Positions 37,104-48,662 of a DNA stretch of 64,000 nt are shown here, in pieces. Positions within the stretch are counted from its first letter, which is position 1. Each line of letters begins with the position of its first letter. A program made the translations under genes and the position numbers. Source of the DNA: Certhia americana (Eukaryota; Chordata; Aves; Passeriformes; Certhiidae); the NCBI GenBank assembly GCA_018697195.1, contig CM031878.1:67263331-67327330 (forward strand), read 5' to 3'. A model generated the notes under the pieces. That model made no database searches and had not been told where the DNA came from. It was given only the letters and a program-made list of their open reading frames with translations.

Positions 37104-37658
37104 AATGCACCATTTTAAAGCAATATTGAAGCAATTATATTAAAGCAATTTTATTAAAACCAGAAGAAACAAATATTAAGTAGAGATTGGTGTTACTTAT
37201 ATACTATTGACTGTAGGCAGGTCACAAGAAGTACTCTTGAAGGGTATCCCCACTCAAGGAAGGAATCTACAGACACACTCCAAGGGGTATGTTAGAAAAT
37301 TCTGCTTTTAAAAGGTGAGATTCGAATTTTATAGTATAAAGTGATTATCAGTCACATGTCTCCAGGCCAGCTGTGTAAACTCAGCAGCTTTAGGTAAGTT
37401 AGTAGTAGCATCTCTGATTTCTTCCTTGGTCCGTGTATTTTACCATATCTGCCACGTCTTCATCTCACTACAAGGATGTTTAACTTTGGGATCAATGAAT
37501 CAGATTAGTTTCAGCATTATTCAACTCCAAAAGCAGCATGGTATCCCCTACTGCATTCACCACTGGTAGCCTTGCAAATAGGACATTGTTTTGAGTTATT
37601 TTACTCTATTCTAAGCAGAGCATCTTGCTGCATGCAGAGTCATAATTTGTACTTGAGG

Positions 37659-37660
<2 letters not shown>
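37104..37660. other. non-coding, no recognised feature
   Basis: Starts with a loose repetition of taaagcaat words (37115-37155) and continues as unremarkable sequence. Confidence 0.5.

Positions 37661-37708
<48 letters not shown>
37661..37708. repeat. poly-T run of 48
   Basis: An uninterrupted run of 48 T, by far the longest homopolymer in the window. It could be the complement of a retroposed poly-A tail: the segment to its right (37709 onward) would then be the flank and the body would lie to the left on the minus strand, but none is recognised. Length is unreliable in assemblies. Confidence 0.95.
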
Positions 37709-37709
<1 letters not shown>

Positions 37710-40370
37710 GTAACACAGTGAGCAGCATCCTCCTTAGGGAGAACAGAAGGGTTTGCAGAGCATTGTGAAGCAGCAGGCAGCAGCACTGTGTGAACCCTGC
37801 AGCAAGCAGAAACCCCTCTTGTTCCTCTATTTATCTTTTATTTGTCTTGAAATTCTGGAAGTCCTTCTATATGGGGACCATAGCCAGTAATTGAATCTCA
37901 GTCTAATGCCCTCATCCTAGAAGTACCAGCCTCCTGCTGGTCCAATATGAAGACAAGTGAACAAAAAATATAGCGTGCTTTTGGAGCATTTTAGAAATGC
38001 TAGTCCTAACTGTGACAGAAAAGTCACAAAACTTCCATTAAAAATGTGCTAAAAGGGTCTGTGCTGCACAACCTGTGAGCAAAAAGTGGGTCCCTTGGTC
38101 TGTTTTGATGGGTCATAGCTGAGTTTTCTGTAATGAAAAACATATGAAAAGAAACTGAAAGAGACAGAGGAGTTGAGTTTTCAAAATCATTCCTGGTAGA
38201 GGGCATAGACTACCTCACAGGAATTTCTTTAACATTTATCCAGAAATAATTGCAAGAAACAAATTTCCAAATATTCATCAAGATGGCAGTGAACCAATAT
38301 AAAATATGGCTCTTTATGAAATAAACATGCATGTCTCAGTCTCTGGCACTGTTTGGGAAATTATACATGTATTGCCACAGTGATAGTAAATGATTCATTG
38401 TTTTTGAGACATATATAAAAAAAAACAGGGGCCTGATGCTTGCCAAGAGGGTTTAGAATGCTGCATTTTTTTGTAGCTCAAATATAAGCCACTTGCAATT
38501 ATATATTTATGTTTTCCATGTGATAACATCAATGTACTGAGAGGGGGCCAACGTAGATTTGGTAGGTACCAACACACAGCATGTTTTCTACAGAAGTGCA
38601 ATGGAAAATTCAGGTTTCATTCACTGGATTCCATCGTTAAAGCTTTTTGTTTCTGATTGATTAATCAATAAGATATGACAAAATGCAGAGATACTGTAGC
38701 ACTCGCAGAATATGTATATTCAACAGGATACATTAAAGGGTCAATTGAACTGAATAAGGCAATATTTTTACATTGGCACAACACTGCAAGACATATATGG
38801 ATGATATTTAGATTTTTCTCATACATAAAAGAATCCCTGTGAAAAACACTTCCATTGATGTAGCACATTGCATATTTTTCCTCCCTCCTTCTGTGGCTAA
38901 CATGCTTATTCTGAGCAAATGAAGGTGTGTGCAGTTGCCTCCACAATTACAGTCATCAACAAATGAAAAGGATGCATTGGACAAGCAGTACAACTTGACT
39001 GAGTAGGTGGGCTATGAGCAATTCCAATTTATCAAAGCTGGCTTCACCTGCTCCCACTTCTTTTCTTCAATGCATTCCTCTATCTGTTTTACTTGCAAAA
39101 TCAACCTTCCCCCAGATCTCCTCATTTTCCTTCTTTCCACCTTCTCCAAATTTGCAGATGCAACAAACCCCTTCTCATGTTTTCTTTCTCACCAGCCACC
39201 CAGTACTGTGACCCAGCTCATCTAATCTGTATTACCTCATTTTATCTTGGTTTTAGGACTGAAAAAGGAGAATGTTTCTCCACCCAGTAGCTATGTTAGA
39301 TTACTAACCATACCCCCATACCCCCAATCTGCTAGTGGCAGATTTCCACCCGCGTGTAGGCCGGGGACTGAAGCTGTTGCAGGATCTGACTTACCATTGT
39401 AAATGTACACCAGGATCTGCCAGGACACAGGAACGACTTCTGCAAAAAGTGACGGGACCTTCATTTCCCTACTGTAGAAAAATCTTGCTCTGGGGCTTCA
39501 ATTTGCATTTTTGCATCAAGAAGAGGAAAAGAAGATAGATTATGTATCAAAGCAAACATTGGTTAAATGGTCAAATGGTCGATTTTATAGGCTATGAGGA
39601 TAGGTAATTCAGTTTCCAAAGGAACAGCAGGTAGCAAGAACTGTAAAACAGCCCCTAATGGTAGTTATTATTCAAACTATAATCCTGGTCTTTACCACCC
39701 TTCAGAACAATTTTCACAGGACATATTTTAAAACCTAAACTGTACCTATCTCACCCCTCTGAATCTGGCACCACATAACCAACTCTGAGTAAGAAATGAA
39801 AAAATAAAGCCAACAACAAGCTGCCTAACTGAATTCTTGGGACAATGAAGTGTGAACAGGTGTGATGATGTGTTAAACAGCATGTGGCAAAAATGCCTAT
39901 GCTTGCTAATGAGATGACAGTTGCTTGTTATGCAAACTGTCCTAGTAAAATCATCTTTGCCTGCTACCTATGCCCTTGGGCTCACATCCAATCAACCTGA
40001 GAGCTGCAGCATGTCATTCAAAATGACATTCATCAGTATAGACAACTATGTGAGACCTATATGCACAGAAATCCCCAATACTCGCTACCATTAGGATAAA
40101 TGGAGCATTTCATCAGAGTAAGTTTGGAATCTGCAAGCTTTCCTAGCCAAAAAAGATTGGGGACTGATGAGAATTGCAAGTTCTACTAGTGGGAAATATA
40201 GTCTAATTAAAATGAAATCTCCATTCAGTGCATTTCTGTAGCTTGAAATAACACTCATCTTTTCAAATGAAGCAAGTGTTAATTTTTTTTATTAACTTAT
40301 GATGAGCTAAAAGTGAAGTGGTACAGTACGGGTTTGTCTGTGATTTTTCTCCCAGAATAGTCTTAGGGTT
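37709..40370. other. non-coding; small CpG-bearing patch near 39340-39480
   Basis: No gene. A patch near 39340 (cacccgcgtgtaggccgggg) is CpG-richer than its surroundings and holds an unrecognised plus-strand frame at 39335-39538; it may be an unidentified transposon fragment. The overlapping frames at 39007-39290 are pyrimidine-rich chance frames. Confidence 0.45.
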
Positions 40371-40465
40371 TTTTTTTGTTTGTTTTTTGTTTTGTTTGGG
40401 GGGGGGGGGTGGTTGTTTTTTGCTGGGTGGTGGGGTTTTGGGGGGTTTTTGTTGTTTTTTTTTTA
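40371..40465 (+). repeat. G/T low-complexity tract with four G-runs
   Basis: On the plus strand the G-runs are 12 G (40398-40409), GGG (40425-40427), GGGG (40432-40435) and GGGGGG (40440-40445), separated by T-rich spacers. This fits a potential G-quadruplex with one long and two short loops. The G/F/C-rich frame at 40318-40527 is a translation of the tract. Confidence 0.85.
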
Positions 40466-43071
40466 AATTTTATTTGTTGAAAGGAGAAAGAAAAAGAGGC
40501 AGGGAAGGAAGAGTAATCATCCTATAATTATTGCTCATGATTTTTTTTTTCATGAAGAGTGTTATGCCTTTTGCATCACACAGAAAGGAGAAAGAAATTA
40601 AAATCTACTACCAATACATATATTAACATATCAACAACTGAAAGGGTTGAAATCAATGAAGGAGGATGATACATTAACCTTTAGAGAACTGGAGTTCAAG
40701 ATGAAGACTGATGGAGTGCTACTGTGTTTGATCAGCTCGTTTAAGCCAGTATGCAATGTAAGTTAATTGGCTGTTTTAAAGTAGTGCGGAGATTTTAATG
40801 GTTTAAAAAGACTTCATTTTCATTATTAATATTATTACTGCAACAAACTTAAATTTTCCTTATATTTTTTTACTCTTTCTATGAGTAAAAATACAGAAGA
40901 TACATTGTACATGCTTTAAATCACAATCACGTTTTAGGCTCATTTTCCATCTCTCTTTTTTTAACTTGTGTGAAATTTGCCTGATTTTATAAAAAGGAAA
41001 GGAATGAGGAGAACTCACACACATTAAATAGATTACAACATACAACCACATAAGTCCCAACATACATGAACATTCTGGATAATTCAACAGAAAATAATTT
41101 CTGACAAAATGTTTCCTGGAAACATTGTCTTCCCTAGCAAGGAAGGAAGACAATTTGTATTCAGTGGTAATGACAATAATATGCAGAAACACAACACCTG
41201 CTGAATTGAAAACAGTTCCTCTCAGCTTTTAGCCAAAAGGAGGATATTCATGGCATGTTTTGAAAGAAATTGAATATATTCAAATTAATTATGAGAAAGA
41301 CTGAAGATGATAGGCAGAAAAAGACACTTTTTCCTGAGTCTTTTAAAAATATTTCAGTTCTTTGTGATACATTTGTACTACTTCAGCAAAAGCTTATTTC
41401 CTATTCATTTCTAGGACTAAATACATTGAAACAATGTAGTTAGCTTAATATTATACTCCTTTCTTTCTGTGACAGCTCTTGTTTTTTAGAATATAGGGTG
41501 AAATAACTCGTAGACTAGCCATTATTTACAGTGTTGTACAACTGTGATTATTTTTAAAGGAAAGGAAATACTTAAACACGTTCTTGCACTCAGAACAAAA
41601 TATAATCCTATCTGTCTGAACTCGAGTTGACCTATACGGGTGTGCTGACACAACATAATTATGAGGAACAACCTTGTTATACAATAAGGAAAGCTTCCTG
41701 TCGCTGTGCTGTTTTAGAAAATATCTGTACAATATCAATTGGGCAAATAAAATCCCAAATGAAAATAAAGGGTTATAATAATATTTCATTAGGATCAATA
41801 ACTGTTTTATTATTCACAATGCATGAAGTGCTAAGATTAACCTGTTGTGTAGTAAATTTAGTGCTCTGTCACTAAATACAATATGATTTTACAATATAGC
41901 TAATGTGCACAAAACATTGAAATATAGAATATTGACACATATGAGATTTATGATAAATTTAAGATAGGAATGAGTCTTGGCTAAGTCTCCATGTTGCTAG
42001 CGGAGGTCAAGAAAATCAATGTTGTTCATAATGAGTATGTGACACAGAAGCTTAAATGAGAAACCTTCTGAACAAAAAGATACACTTCTCTATTTATCCA
42101 TAGCTTTTTTTTTTCCCCATTACAGACATATCTTTTGAAATCTGAGGTATGAGAGAAAAATAACTAAGACATGTTAAGTCTTTCTAATGCACACAGTATG
42201 GATGCTATTAAGATCAATTAAAAAATGCTGTAACTTCTTTAAAACTATTTAATTTTCAGTTTACTTCAAATTCACTATTGGACTTCCAGGTTTAACCATA
42301 AAATACCAGAGGAAATACAGACCTGAAATAAGTACAAATATATATCGCTAAAACACAAGTAGAAAGCAAAATCTTGGAAAGGTGTGCTTCATTTTTTTTT
42401 TCTGTGGAACAGTCTTACTTTCCCCACACGTGTCAAACAGGTTGAAAAATTGGAAGGAATGTTGGAGGTGAGATTAGGTTGCAAGGCTATCTAGCACTAA
42501 CACAACCACTATTCAATATGACAAGTTTTCAAAATAAATTTCTTTTGTAATACCCTATGACTCTGAAGCTTTACTAGACCTTAGATCTGTTGATGATAAT
42601 ACAATCAAACTGGAATTTTCCTAATAACCTGTCAGAAGATAACTATGTTCTGAAAAACTTTACGTTTTTATGAGAAAATTTTTGATTTAACATCTTACAG
42701 GGTCTACAAAAAATAGGAAAATTAACAGGATACATTAGCAGAACATCAGAAAATGTAGGTTTCTTTCAGCTTCATAAAATATATAAAATCTGAAAGTTAA
42801 ATAACAACAGGAGTATCCTGGCATACACTGAAAGATCAGAAAGAACAAACATTTAGTACCACATCAGTAAAAAATATCATCAAAACTAACAACTTCACTG
42901 GGAACAACCAGTTTAAACAGCCAATGTTTAAACTGTCAATGTTCTTATAGTTTTATAGGCTGTACATCCAATTCAAACCACATATTTTATTAGAGTCTCC
43001 ATCATTCAAAGACCACTAAACTTAATCTCCTCAAAATGATCCCCAAAATGAAGACCACATTAAATCCTCAA
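40466..43071. other. non-coding AT-rich, no recognised feature
   Basis: Frames at 40860-41192 and 41526-41875 are short, overlapping and unrecognised. No repeat family identified. Confidence 0.5.
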
Positions 43072-43110
43072 GAAAAAATAAAGAAAGAAAGAAACAAACA
43101 AAAATAAAAA
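43072..43110. repeat. A-rich (GAAA)n/(CAAA)n tract
   Basis: GAAA units pass into CAAA and AAAAT units over about 40 bp. Confidence 0.8.
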
Positions 43111-44714
43111 CCCACTACCATACACTATCATTCTGGAAGGTCTGTGATATTTCTTCTTACTTTTCTTTATATTATAATTTTTTTTAATGTCCGTTCCTTG
43201 TTTCTGTTAAGAATTCAGTATCCTTAAGGCAGAGACTAGGTTATTTTATTTGTCTACTGTGGAGTCATATTGGTTACCAATAACATTTTTTTAACATAGG
43301 AACAGACGTTCATTTTCAGGCAGGAACTTTTCAGTCAAGGAAAACATTATTTTAGTTTCTTGCCCATTCTGGTAAACATGTTAAAATCCTGTTATTAAAT
43401 TCAGAGGCAAGGGTAATTTCTAATTCTATGTATTGAAAAATCTCTTTCTCTGCATGCAGTGAATGTCTCAGAAGGTGGTAATTATAATTTAAGAAATTAA
43501 GTAAAATGCTGGAAATCATTCGGTCTGCCAAAAGTATTCTGGTACATCTCTGTTCATTTGATCTGAAAGCCTTGACTCAGTCCTGGGAAATCCATGGTAT
43601 GCTATTGGGTTGGCAACATAGTGCAAACTCTCATTTGCTTTCACAACAACCTTGTATGTCTTGCTGGAGCTTTATTAGAAACATCTAAAAGTATACCCCA
43701 CAACAGTATTAAGTCTGACAGTGTTGGTTTTGTGCAGATACAACCAAGAGGTATCAAAGAGGACAGATGTTTGGAAAAACATCTTTAGTGATACTGTTCT
43801 CCTATGGCTCAAATGTCATTTCAGACCACTTCATTCTCAAAATGCACATCATAAAAGTCCAATAAAAAACAGTTTGATCCCCCAGAGAGAGACACCATGA
43901 CAAAAGAATGGCCATATGACAAGTAGACCTTGATAAATTTCCATGCTATTCCCTGATAAACACACTTCCAAAAACATATCTTCTTTTCTGTGTGAATGAT
44001 TCTAGATGGACTTGATTTATGTAGAAAATTGACAATTTGCAAGACAGGCAACAGCAGAACTCTCATTGCCCATGAGTTAATAATTTAGTCCTCTGGTATA
44101 TAATTATGATTAGGATGAAAAACTGCAGAATAGATTTCTGAAAATGAAGCGTTGGTCACTGAAAGTATTACCAGTTTTCATCGCCATCTCTTCCAACATA
44201 AAAAGGTGGTGATAAAGTGAATGAAAATTTTGAACATTGCATTTTCCCTTTTAAAATAAAAGTACAGTTTTCATCCTGAAAATGCAATTAATTTCATATT
44301 AAACCTTCAAACCAAGAATTAATAACATTGTCATTGAATAAATTACACTTGTCAACATATTTCCATTGCTATTACAAGTTGGACTACAGGTAGTTGAATA
44401 TGAAAGATGAAGGTGAGATTATAATTTTTTTTTCTCAGTTTTGTATTAAAATATCTTAGATATAGCTGGAATGAGAAATAATATCAACCTAAAACACAGA
44501 GTGACACAATGCTCAATAAAGTGTTATTTATTCTAAGCCAGACAGTGATACACTATGATGAAGAGACTGAATTATGTGGTTATATGACTGGCCCAAAAGA
44601 CTAAGCAGAGCGGTGGAAAGCTATTTTGAGGATGATTTTGGAGACAAAACAATCTGGTCTGAAGTCCTAAGAAAAATGCTTTATGCTATGGATGTCTTAT
44701 TTTTTTCGAGAAAT
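43111..44714. other. non-coding, no recognised feature
   Basis: AT-rich; frames at 43506-43788 and 43821-44066 are unrecognised. Confidence 0.5.
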
Positions 44715-44765
44715 GTTTTTTTTTTTTTTTTGTTTTTTTGTTTTGTTTACTTTGTTTTGTTTTTT
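44715..44765. repeat. T-rich tract
   Basis: A 16-T run followed by TTTTG units. The F-rich stretch of the frame at 44574-44915 comes from it. Confidence 0.9.
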
Positions 44766-46320
44766 CAAATCAACTTTGGTGACTATTTAGAATTTTTGTC
44801 TTTCTCATCACTTCTTCCTCCCCTAAAAAATGTACTGTTTTACTTGAAATTTTGGGTAGTTTATTCAAGTCAAATAATACTTTCAAGGCACATCCAGACA
44901 TTGCATGTGATCTGAATAGTGTTGTCAAGAGTAAAGGTACTGAGAGGAATGAGCTCAGAGGTCAAGTAACATGAATGTTAATTTACCCTAAGAAAGGTCA
45001 TAGTGACTTTTCCTACCTCCGGGTGATGGAAAAAGTGAGGAAAGAAAAACAGCTCAATACTTCATCATTTTGCAAAGAAGTTTAGTATTCTCTGTACTGA
45101 AGTTCCTGCTCATAAGGTTCCGTTAAAAATCCATAGTAACTCAGTAAAAGAACAGCAAAACTGCAGATAATATAGATAATCACAGTTCAGGTGATAAAGA
45201 ATGTTGTTTCTTTTAATGCTTTTTTCAATATATCTAGTGATACACTACAGTCACAGTGCCCATCTCATTATAAGCACAAACCTTTAAAGTTTATCATTCA
45301 CCACACACAGCTATTTGCTAGCTTAACTAAACAGTGTCTTTGAATATGCTACACTCTTTCTCAGGTTCTTTGAGCTATGGGGAAGGATTACCATCTATTA
45401 AAAAAGAACTTGAGGATATGATGGTGTGTCAGAGAGCTGTGCTCCACTTTGACATTATGAGGCTTTTGTAGAGACAGGCCTCATTTGAAAGCTTTAGAAA
45501 CAATAAACAATCAAAAATTCAAACACTTTTGAATTAAGTATCTTTCATTGTAAAAATTAAAAAAACACAAACAAACAAAACTAACAAAATAAGAGTATTA
45601 TTCTGCCTCTGTGACATACCATTCAAGACAAATAATGGTTTTGCCTTGTTGGAAATCTGTATGAAATGTAGTCATGGACTAAATCATGTGTGAAAAAAAT
45701 CACTCTGTTACCCTGGGGTCAGTTTCAGTTTATAGTGAGCTCTCACAATGCTTTTTAGGCAATGAAGCTGAAATGATGGCAAAGAGGTTGTTCTCTGCAG
45801 GCAGTAGTTTGAGTGGAAAGAGGCCTGCTTAGTGAGGCAGGAGAAGCAAAACCCAGTGGCACTAACCAAATTCTTTCCATCATGGATTAACTCTCTGAAG
45901 AGAGACTCTTGGTAAAACCAGGAAATTACAAAGACACCATTAAAAAAAATTAAGGAAGAAGATTTGTTTTGATGCTCTATTTCAGAAAGGAGAAGCAAAG
46001 GGGAAAAAATTAATCCAATACAAGTAAATTTTTAAGGACTAGATAACCTCTGTGTCGTTATATCAAAACATTCTTCTAACTGGACTTAGAAGACAATATT
46101 TTCTTTGTCAAAATAGGATGAGGAAGATTTCTAAATGAACCTGCTTGGAAGCAGATTCTCCTAATAATTCTGCCTCACTCTAGAAGAATTCCTGGAAAGT
46201 AATGGAAGTTACTGAGCACACAGGATATGCAACTTCACCCAGAAAATAGTATAAGAGCAAGACTACCCTACCATGCACATTGTGTTATGTCCTGACAAAG
46301 ACTGTATTTCTTATTATAGA
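44766..46320. other. non-coding, no recognised feature
   Basis: Contains an A-rich patch near 45558-45590 (aaacaaacaaaac). The minus-strand frame at 45708-45998 is unrecognised. Confidence 0.5.
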
Positions 46321-46377
46321 CTAGACTAGATTAGATTAGATTAGATCAGATTAGATTAGATTAGATTAGATTAGATT
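46321..46377. repeat. (GATTA)n pentanucleotide microsatellite
   Basis: About eleven units of GATTA with two substituted units (gacta, gatca). Although it contains TTAGA words it is not the telomeric TTAGGG repeat. Confidence 0.95.
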
Positions 46378-46854
46378 TGAGGAATTTCTTGCAATCTTTT
46401 GGATAGGGCCAAGTTTCTGACACCAAGGATGAAGTTGTACAACTAAGGGAAAAGCAAGGTCATGCACCTCTTTCTACTGGTACTATCAAATGGAAACAAA
46501 TAGACCTTAGAGACAGTCTCACACAGAAACAACCTCTAAAAATTGTTAGAAGATAAAGAGCTATTGTAGGACATAGGACTTGCACCAGAAACACAGGCAC
46601 CTGAATTTCCTGTGATACTGACTCTGACTAAGATTTTACTCAAGCCTAAAGATTTGCTTGTCCATTTCTCCATACTATAAACAAAAAAGGAAGGCTGATT
46701 AGAGAAGCTGATATGAGGTACCAAAATTCTCTTCAGCATATTAATTCATGTATGACATGTAGGCAAACAAATATTTCATAGAATTTTTTTTCCTTGTTGT
46801 TGCGGCAAGTATTCATTTCTATTTGTTATTTCATGTTTAATGTTCATATTGTTA
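46378..46854. other. non-coding up to the assembly gap
   Basis: No gene or repeat recognised. The last bases before the gap are catat followed by tgtta; the latter could be the first bases of an LTR (see next entries). Confidence 0.5.
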
Positions 46855-46864
46855 NNNNNNNNNN
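46855..46864. other. assembly gap, 10 N
   Basis: Ten N between AT-rich flank and a CpG-rich LTR. A short fixed run of N usually marks a join of unknown true size. The U3 part of the LTR, or more of a provirus, may be missing. Confidence 0.98.
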
Positions 46865-46925
46865 TTCCCCGCTGTGCTCCGGTCATTGGTGGGGCGAAAT
46901 GCACCCCCCCCCCTGTGTAACCCCA

Positions 46926-46933
46926 TATAAAAA
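46926..46933 (+). promoter_or_regulatory. LTR TATA box
   Basis: tataaaaa about 69 bp before aataaa, in GC-rich context. The expected start of transcription is about 25-30 bp downstream, just after the GC palindrome. Confidence 0.7.
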
Positions 46934-46994
46934 CCCGTGCCCCGCGGGGCTCGGGGTGGCTTTCTCAGGTGTCCCCTTCAGCTGCGTCTCTTTG

Positions 46995-47000
46995 AATAAA
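46995..47000 (+). promoter_or_regulatory. LTR polyadenylation signal aataaa
   Basis: Followed within 2 bases by the conserved 18-mer shared with the 14-kb LTR. Confidence 0.75.
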
Positions 47001-47221
47001 GAACCTGTTGGAACCTCACCAAGAGACCGTCTCTCCTGGCTCCTTTATCCTGTCCCTCTCTCGGCAGGCAGATCCAAGCTCCGAGAGCGCACGGTTCCTC
47101 GAATCCCACCGCCAGCAGCCGCGATTGCACAATCCCTTCGCAGCTCCGGGGTATCAAATCTCCCTGAGCTAGCCGATCCCATAGCGTGCCGCGAAACCTT
47201 GTCATTTTCTGAGAAGCATAT

Positions 47222-48428
47222 CACACCCTTAAAACTCCAATGAAAAGGCATTGCGTTTTGGCTGCTTTTTAAATGCTGTTGAGAGGAAATAAATCTCATT
47301 ACTCATAAATAACCCAGATGAATATTTAAATTGAAATATTTTAATTGAAAACAGCTATTCATATGTCTTTGATAGATATGGTCCATAATAATTTGTCACT
47401 GATTGTGAAAAATTCTCAATTATCATTATGAATGTATTGATGAATTAAGCAATCAGACTCTCACATATCTTTATAAACCACACCAACAATATCAACAGTA
47501 CTTTATTGTTGAATCATAACTCCAACAAAATTTAAAAACCCATCAGAAACAAGAAAGTTTGTTGCAAACTAATTTAAAAACAAATTTTCTTAAACTAATT
47601 TAAAAAATATTAAGGTGATAACGATGTATTCAAACTTTACCACGGAACTGGACAAACTGTATTGCAAACCACTTCTGTCTCAAAAAATCCTAACTGTTTT
47701 GAAAATACCAGGGAAAAATGTGTTTTACAGAAAATATCCTAAAAACATATTCTTTCAATAATATTATTGGTATAACTTCTAGCAATGTGTGGCAATAAAT
47801 AGGACAATTTCTCTAAATTAGTTAGTTGTTTCAGCCACAAACAAGTTACTCATTGACATTTTTAAGTAGGAACACAGGCTATGCTGATGTATATGGGAAC
47901 AAAAACATCTTCCAATCTGAGATTTTCTAAATCTATCTCCAAATATTCTATTTTCAAACATCACCCGATTATATTCTGAGATTATATAGCATGTATTTCC
48001 CTGCTTCACAAGTCATTGTAACTGCAGAAAAGATAAAGAAAAGGTAATATTTAACAAAAAGTTGGAAAAAATGTCTTATACTTCTTTTCTGCAAAATTTA
48101 AAATTCACTTATGCCTATCTATTTGACACCCTTGACAAAAAAAAAAAAAACAAAAACGCAGCACACAATAATTTTGTCCTCCCATTCCTCCCATTAGCAT
48201 AAAAAAAAATAATGTGGAAAAGTATTTGACCTGCTAATAGTGTATAGTTTCACTGAAAAAAAAGACAGTTCACTGACTACAGTTGTTTACAGCTTGTTCT
48301 GGTTTTGGCTTCTCCAACAGCTGTTATAGTGCTGCATTTTGGATTCAGAATGAGAACGATGTTGAAAACACGTAATTTGGTGATATTTTCAGTTTTTCTA
48401 ACTCATGTTTATTCTAAGTTAAGGACTT
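47222..48428. other. non-coding AT-rich stretch
   Basis: Contains a 14-A run at 48137-48150 and homeodomain-like AT words around 47290-47460. No gene or repeat family recognised. Confidence 0.5.
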
Positions 48429-48503
48429 CTCTGTGTGTGTGTGTGTCTGTGTCTGTGTGTCTGTGTGTCTGTGTCTGTGTCTGTGTGTCTGTGTCTGTGT
48501 CTC
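48429..48503. repeat. (TG)n/(TGTGTC)n compound microsatellite
   Basis: About 75 bp of TG units regularly interrupted by C, giving TGTGTC and TGTGTGTC units. The V/C/S repeat in the frame at 48305-48550 is its translation. Confidence 0.95.
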
Positions 48504-48544
48504 ATGCTCCATCAGTGAGAAGGTACAACAAAGAAATGGGGGAA

Positions 48545-48662
48545 TCTTAGCTGGGACAGGTGACCCAAGCTGACTGAAGGGTTATTTTACACCAGAGAAC
48601 ATCATGTCCAGTGTGTAAACTGGGGGGAGTTACTCAGAAGGGCAGCCTGTCTGAGTGTCAGT
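48545..48662 (+). mobile_element. LTR fragment of an old avian endogenous retrovirus
   Basis: The text agctgggacaggtgaccc...ctgactgaagggttatttta...catgtccagtgtgtaaactggggg resembles a known bird LTR U3/TATA region (consensus ...catgctcagtgtataaagctgggg...), recalled from memory. The TATA equivalent has become tgtgtaaac. The R/U5 region and both ends are absent or unrecognisable, so this is a partial, old copy. Confidence 0.5.

Larger units (their letters stand above)
46865..47216 (+). mobile_element. CpG-rich LTR of an avian endogenous retrovirus, truncated by the gap
   Basis: It shows U3 end, R and U5: an inverted CCAAT box (cattgg near 46887), TATA box tataaaaa at 46926-46933, the palindrome gccccgcggggc at 46939-46950, aataaa at 46995-47000, then acctgttggaacctcacc at 47003-47020, which is the same 18-mer as in the 14-kb LTR. 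U5 runs for about 200 bp. The many intact CpGs suggest a recent insertion. The 3' boundary is uncertain: gtca at 47204 would give a canonical CA end, while catat at 47217-47221 matches the bases before tgtta at 46850 as a possible 5-bp duplication but with a non-CA end. The frames at 46794-47299 are artefacts of this GC-rich DNA. Confidence 0.85.

Noticed and set aside
46321..46377. Interstitial telomeric repeat
   Set aside because: Units are GATTA, not TTAGGG.
46794..47299. 149-codon frame with unknown residues and antisense frames
   Set aside because: It reads through the N gap and a GC-rich LTR; not a gene.
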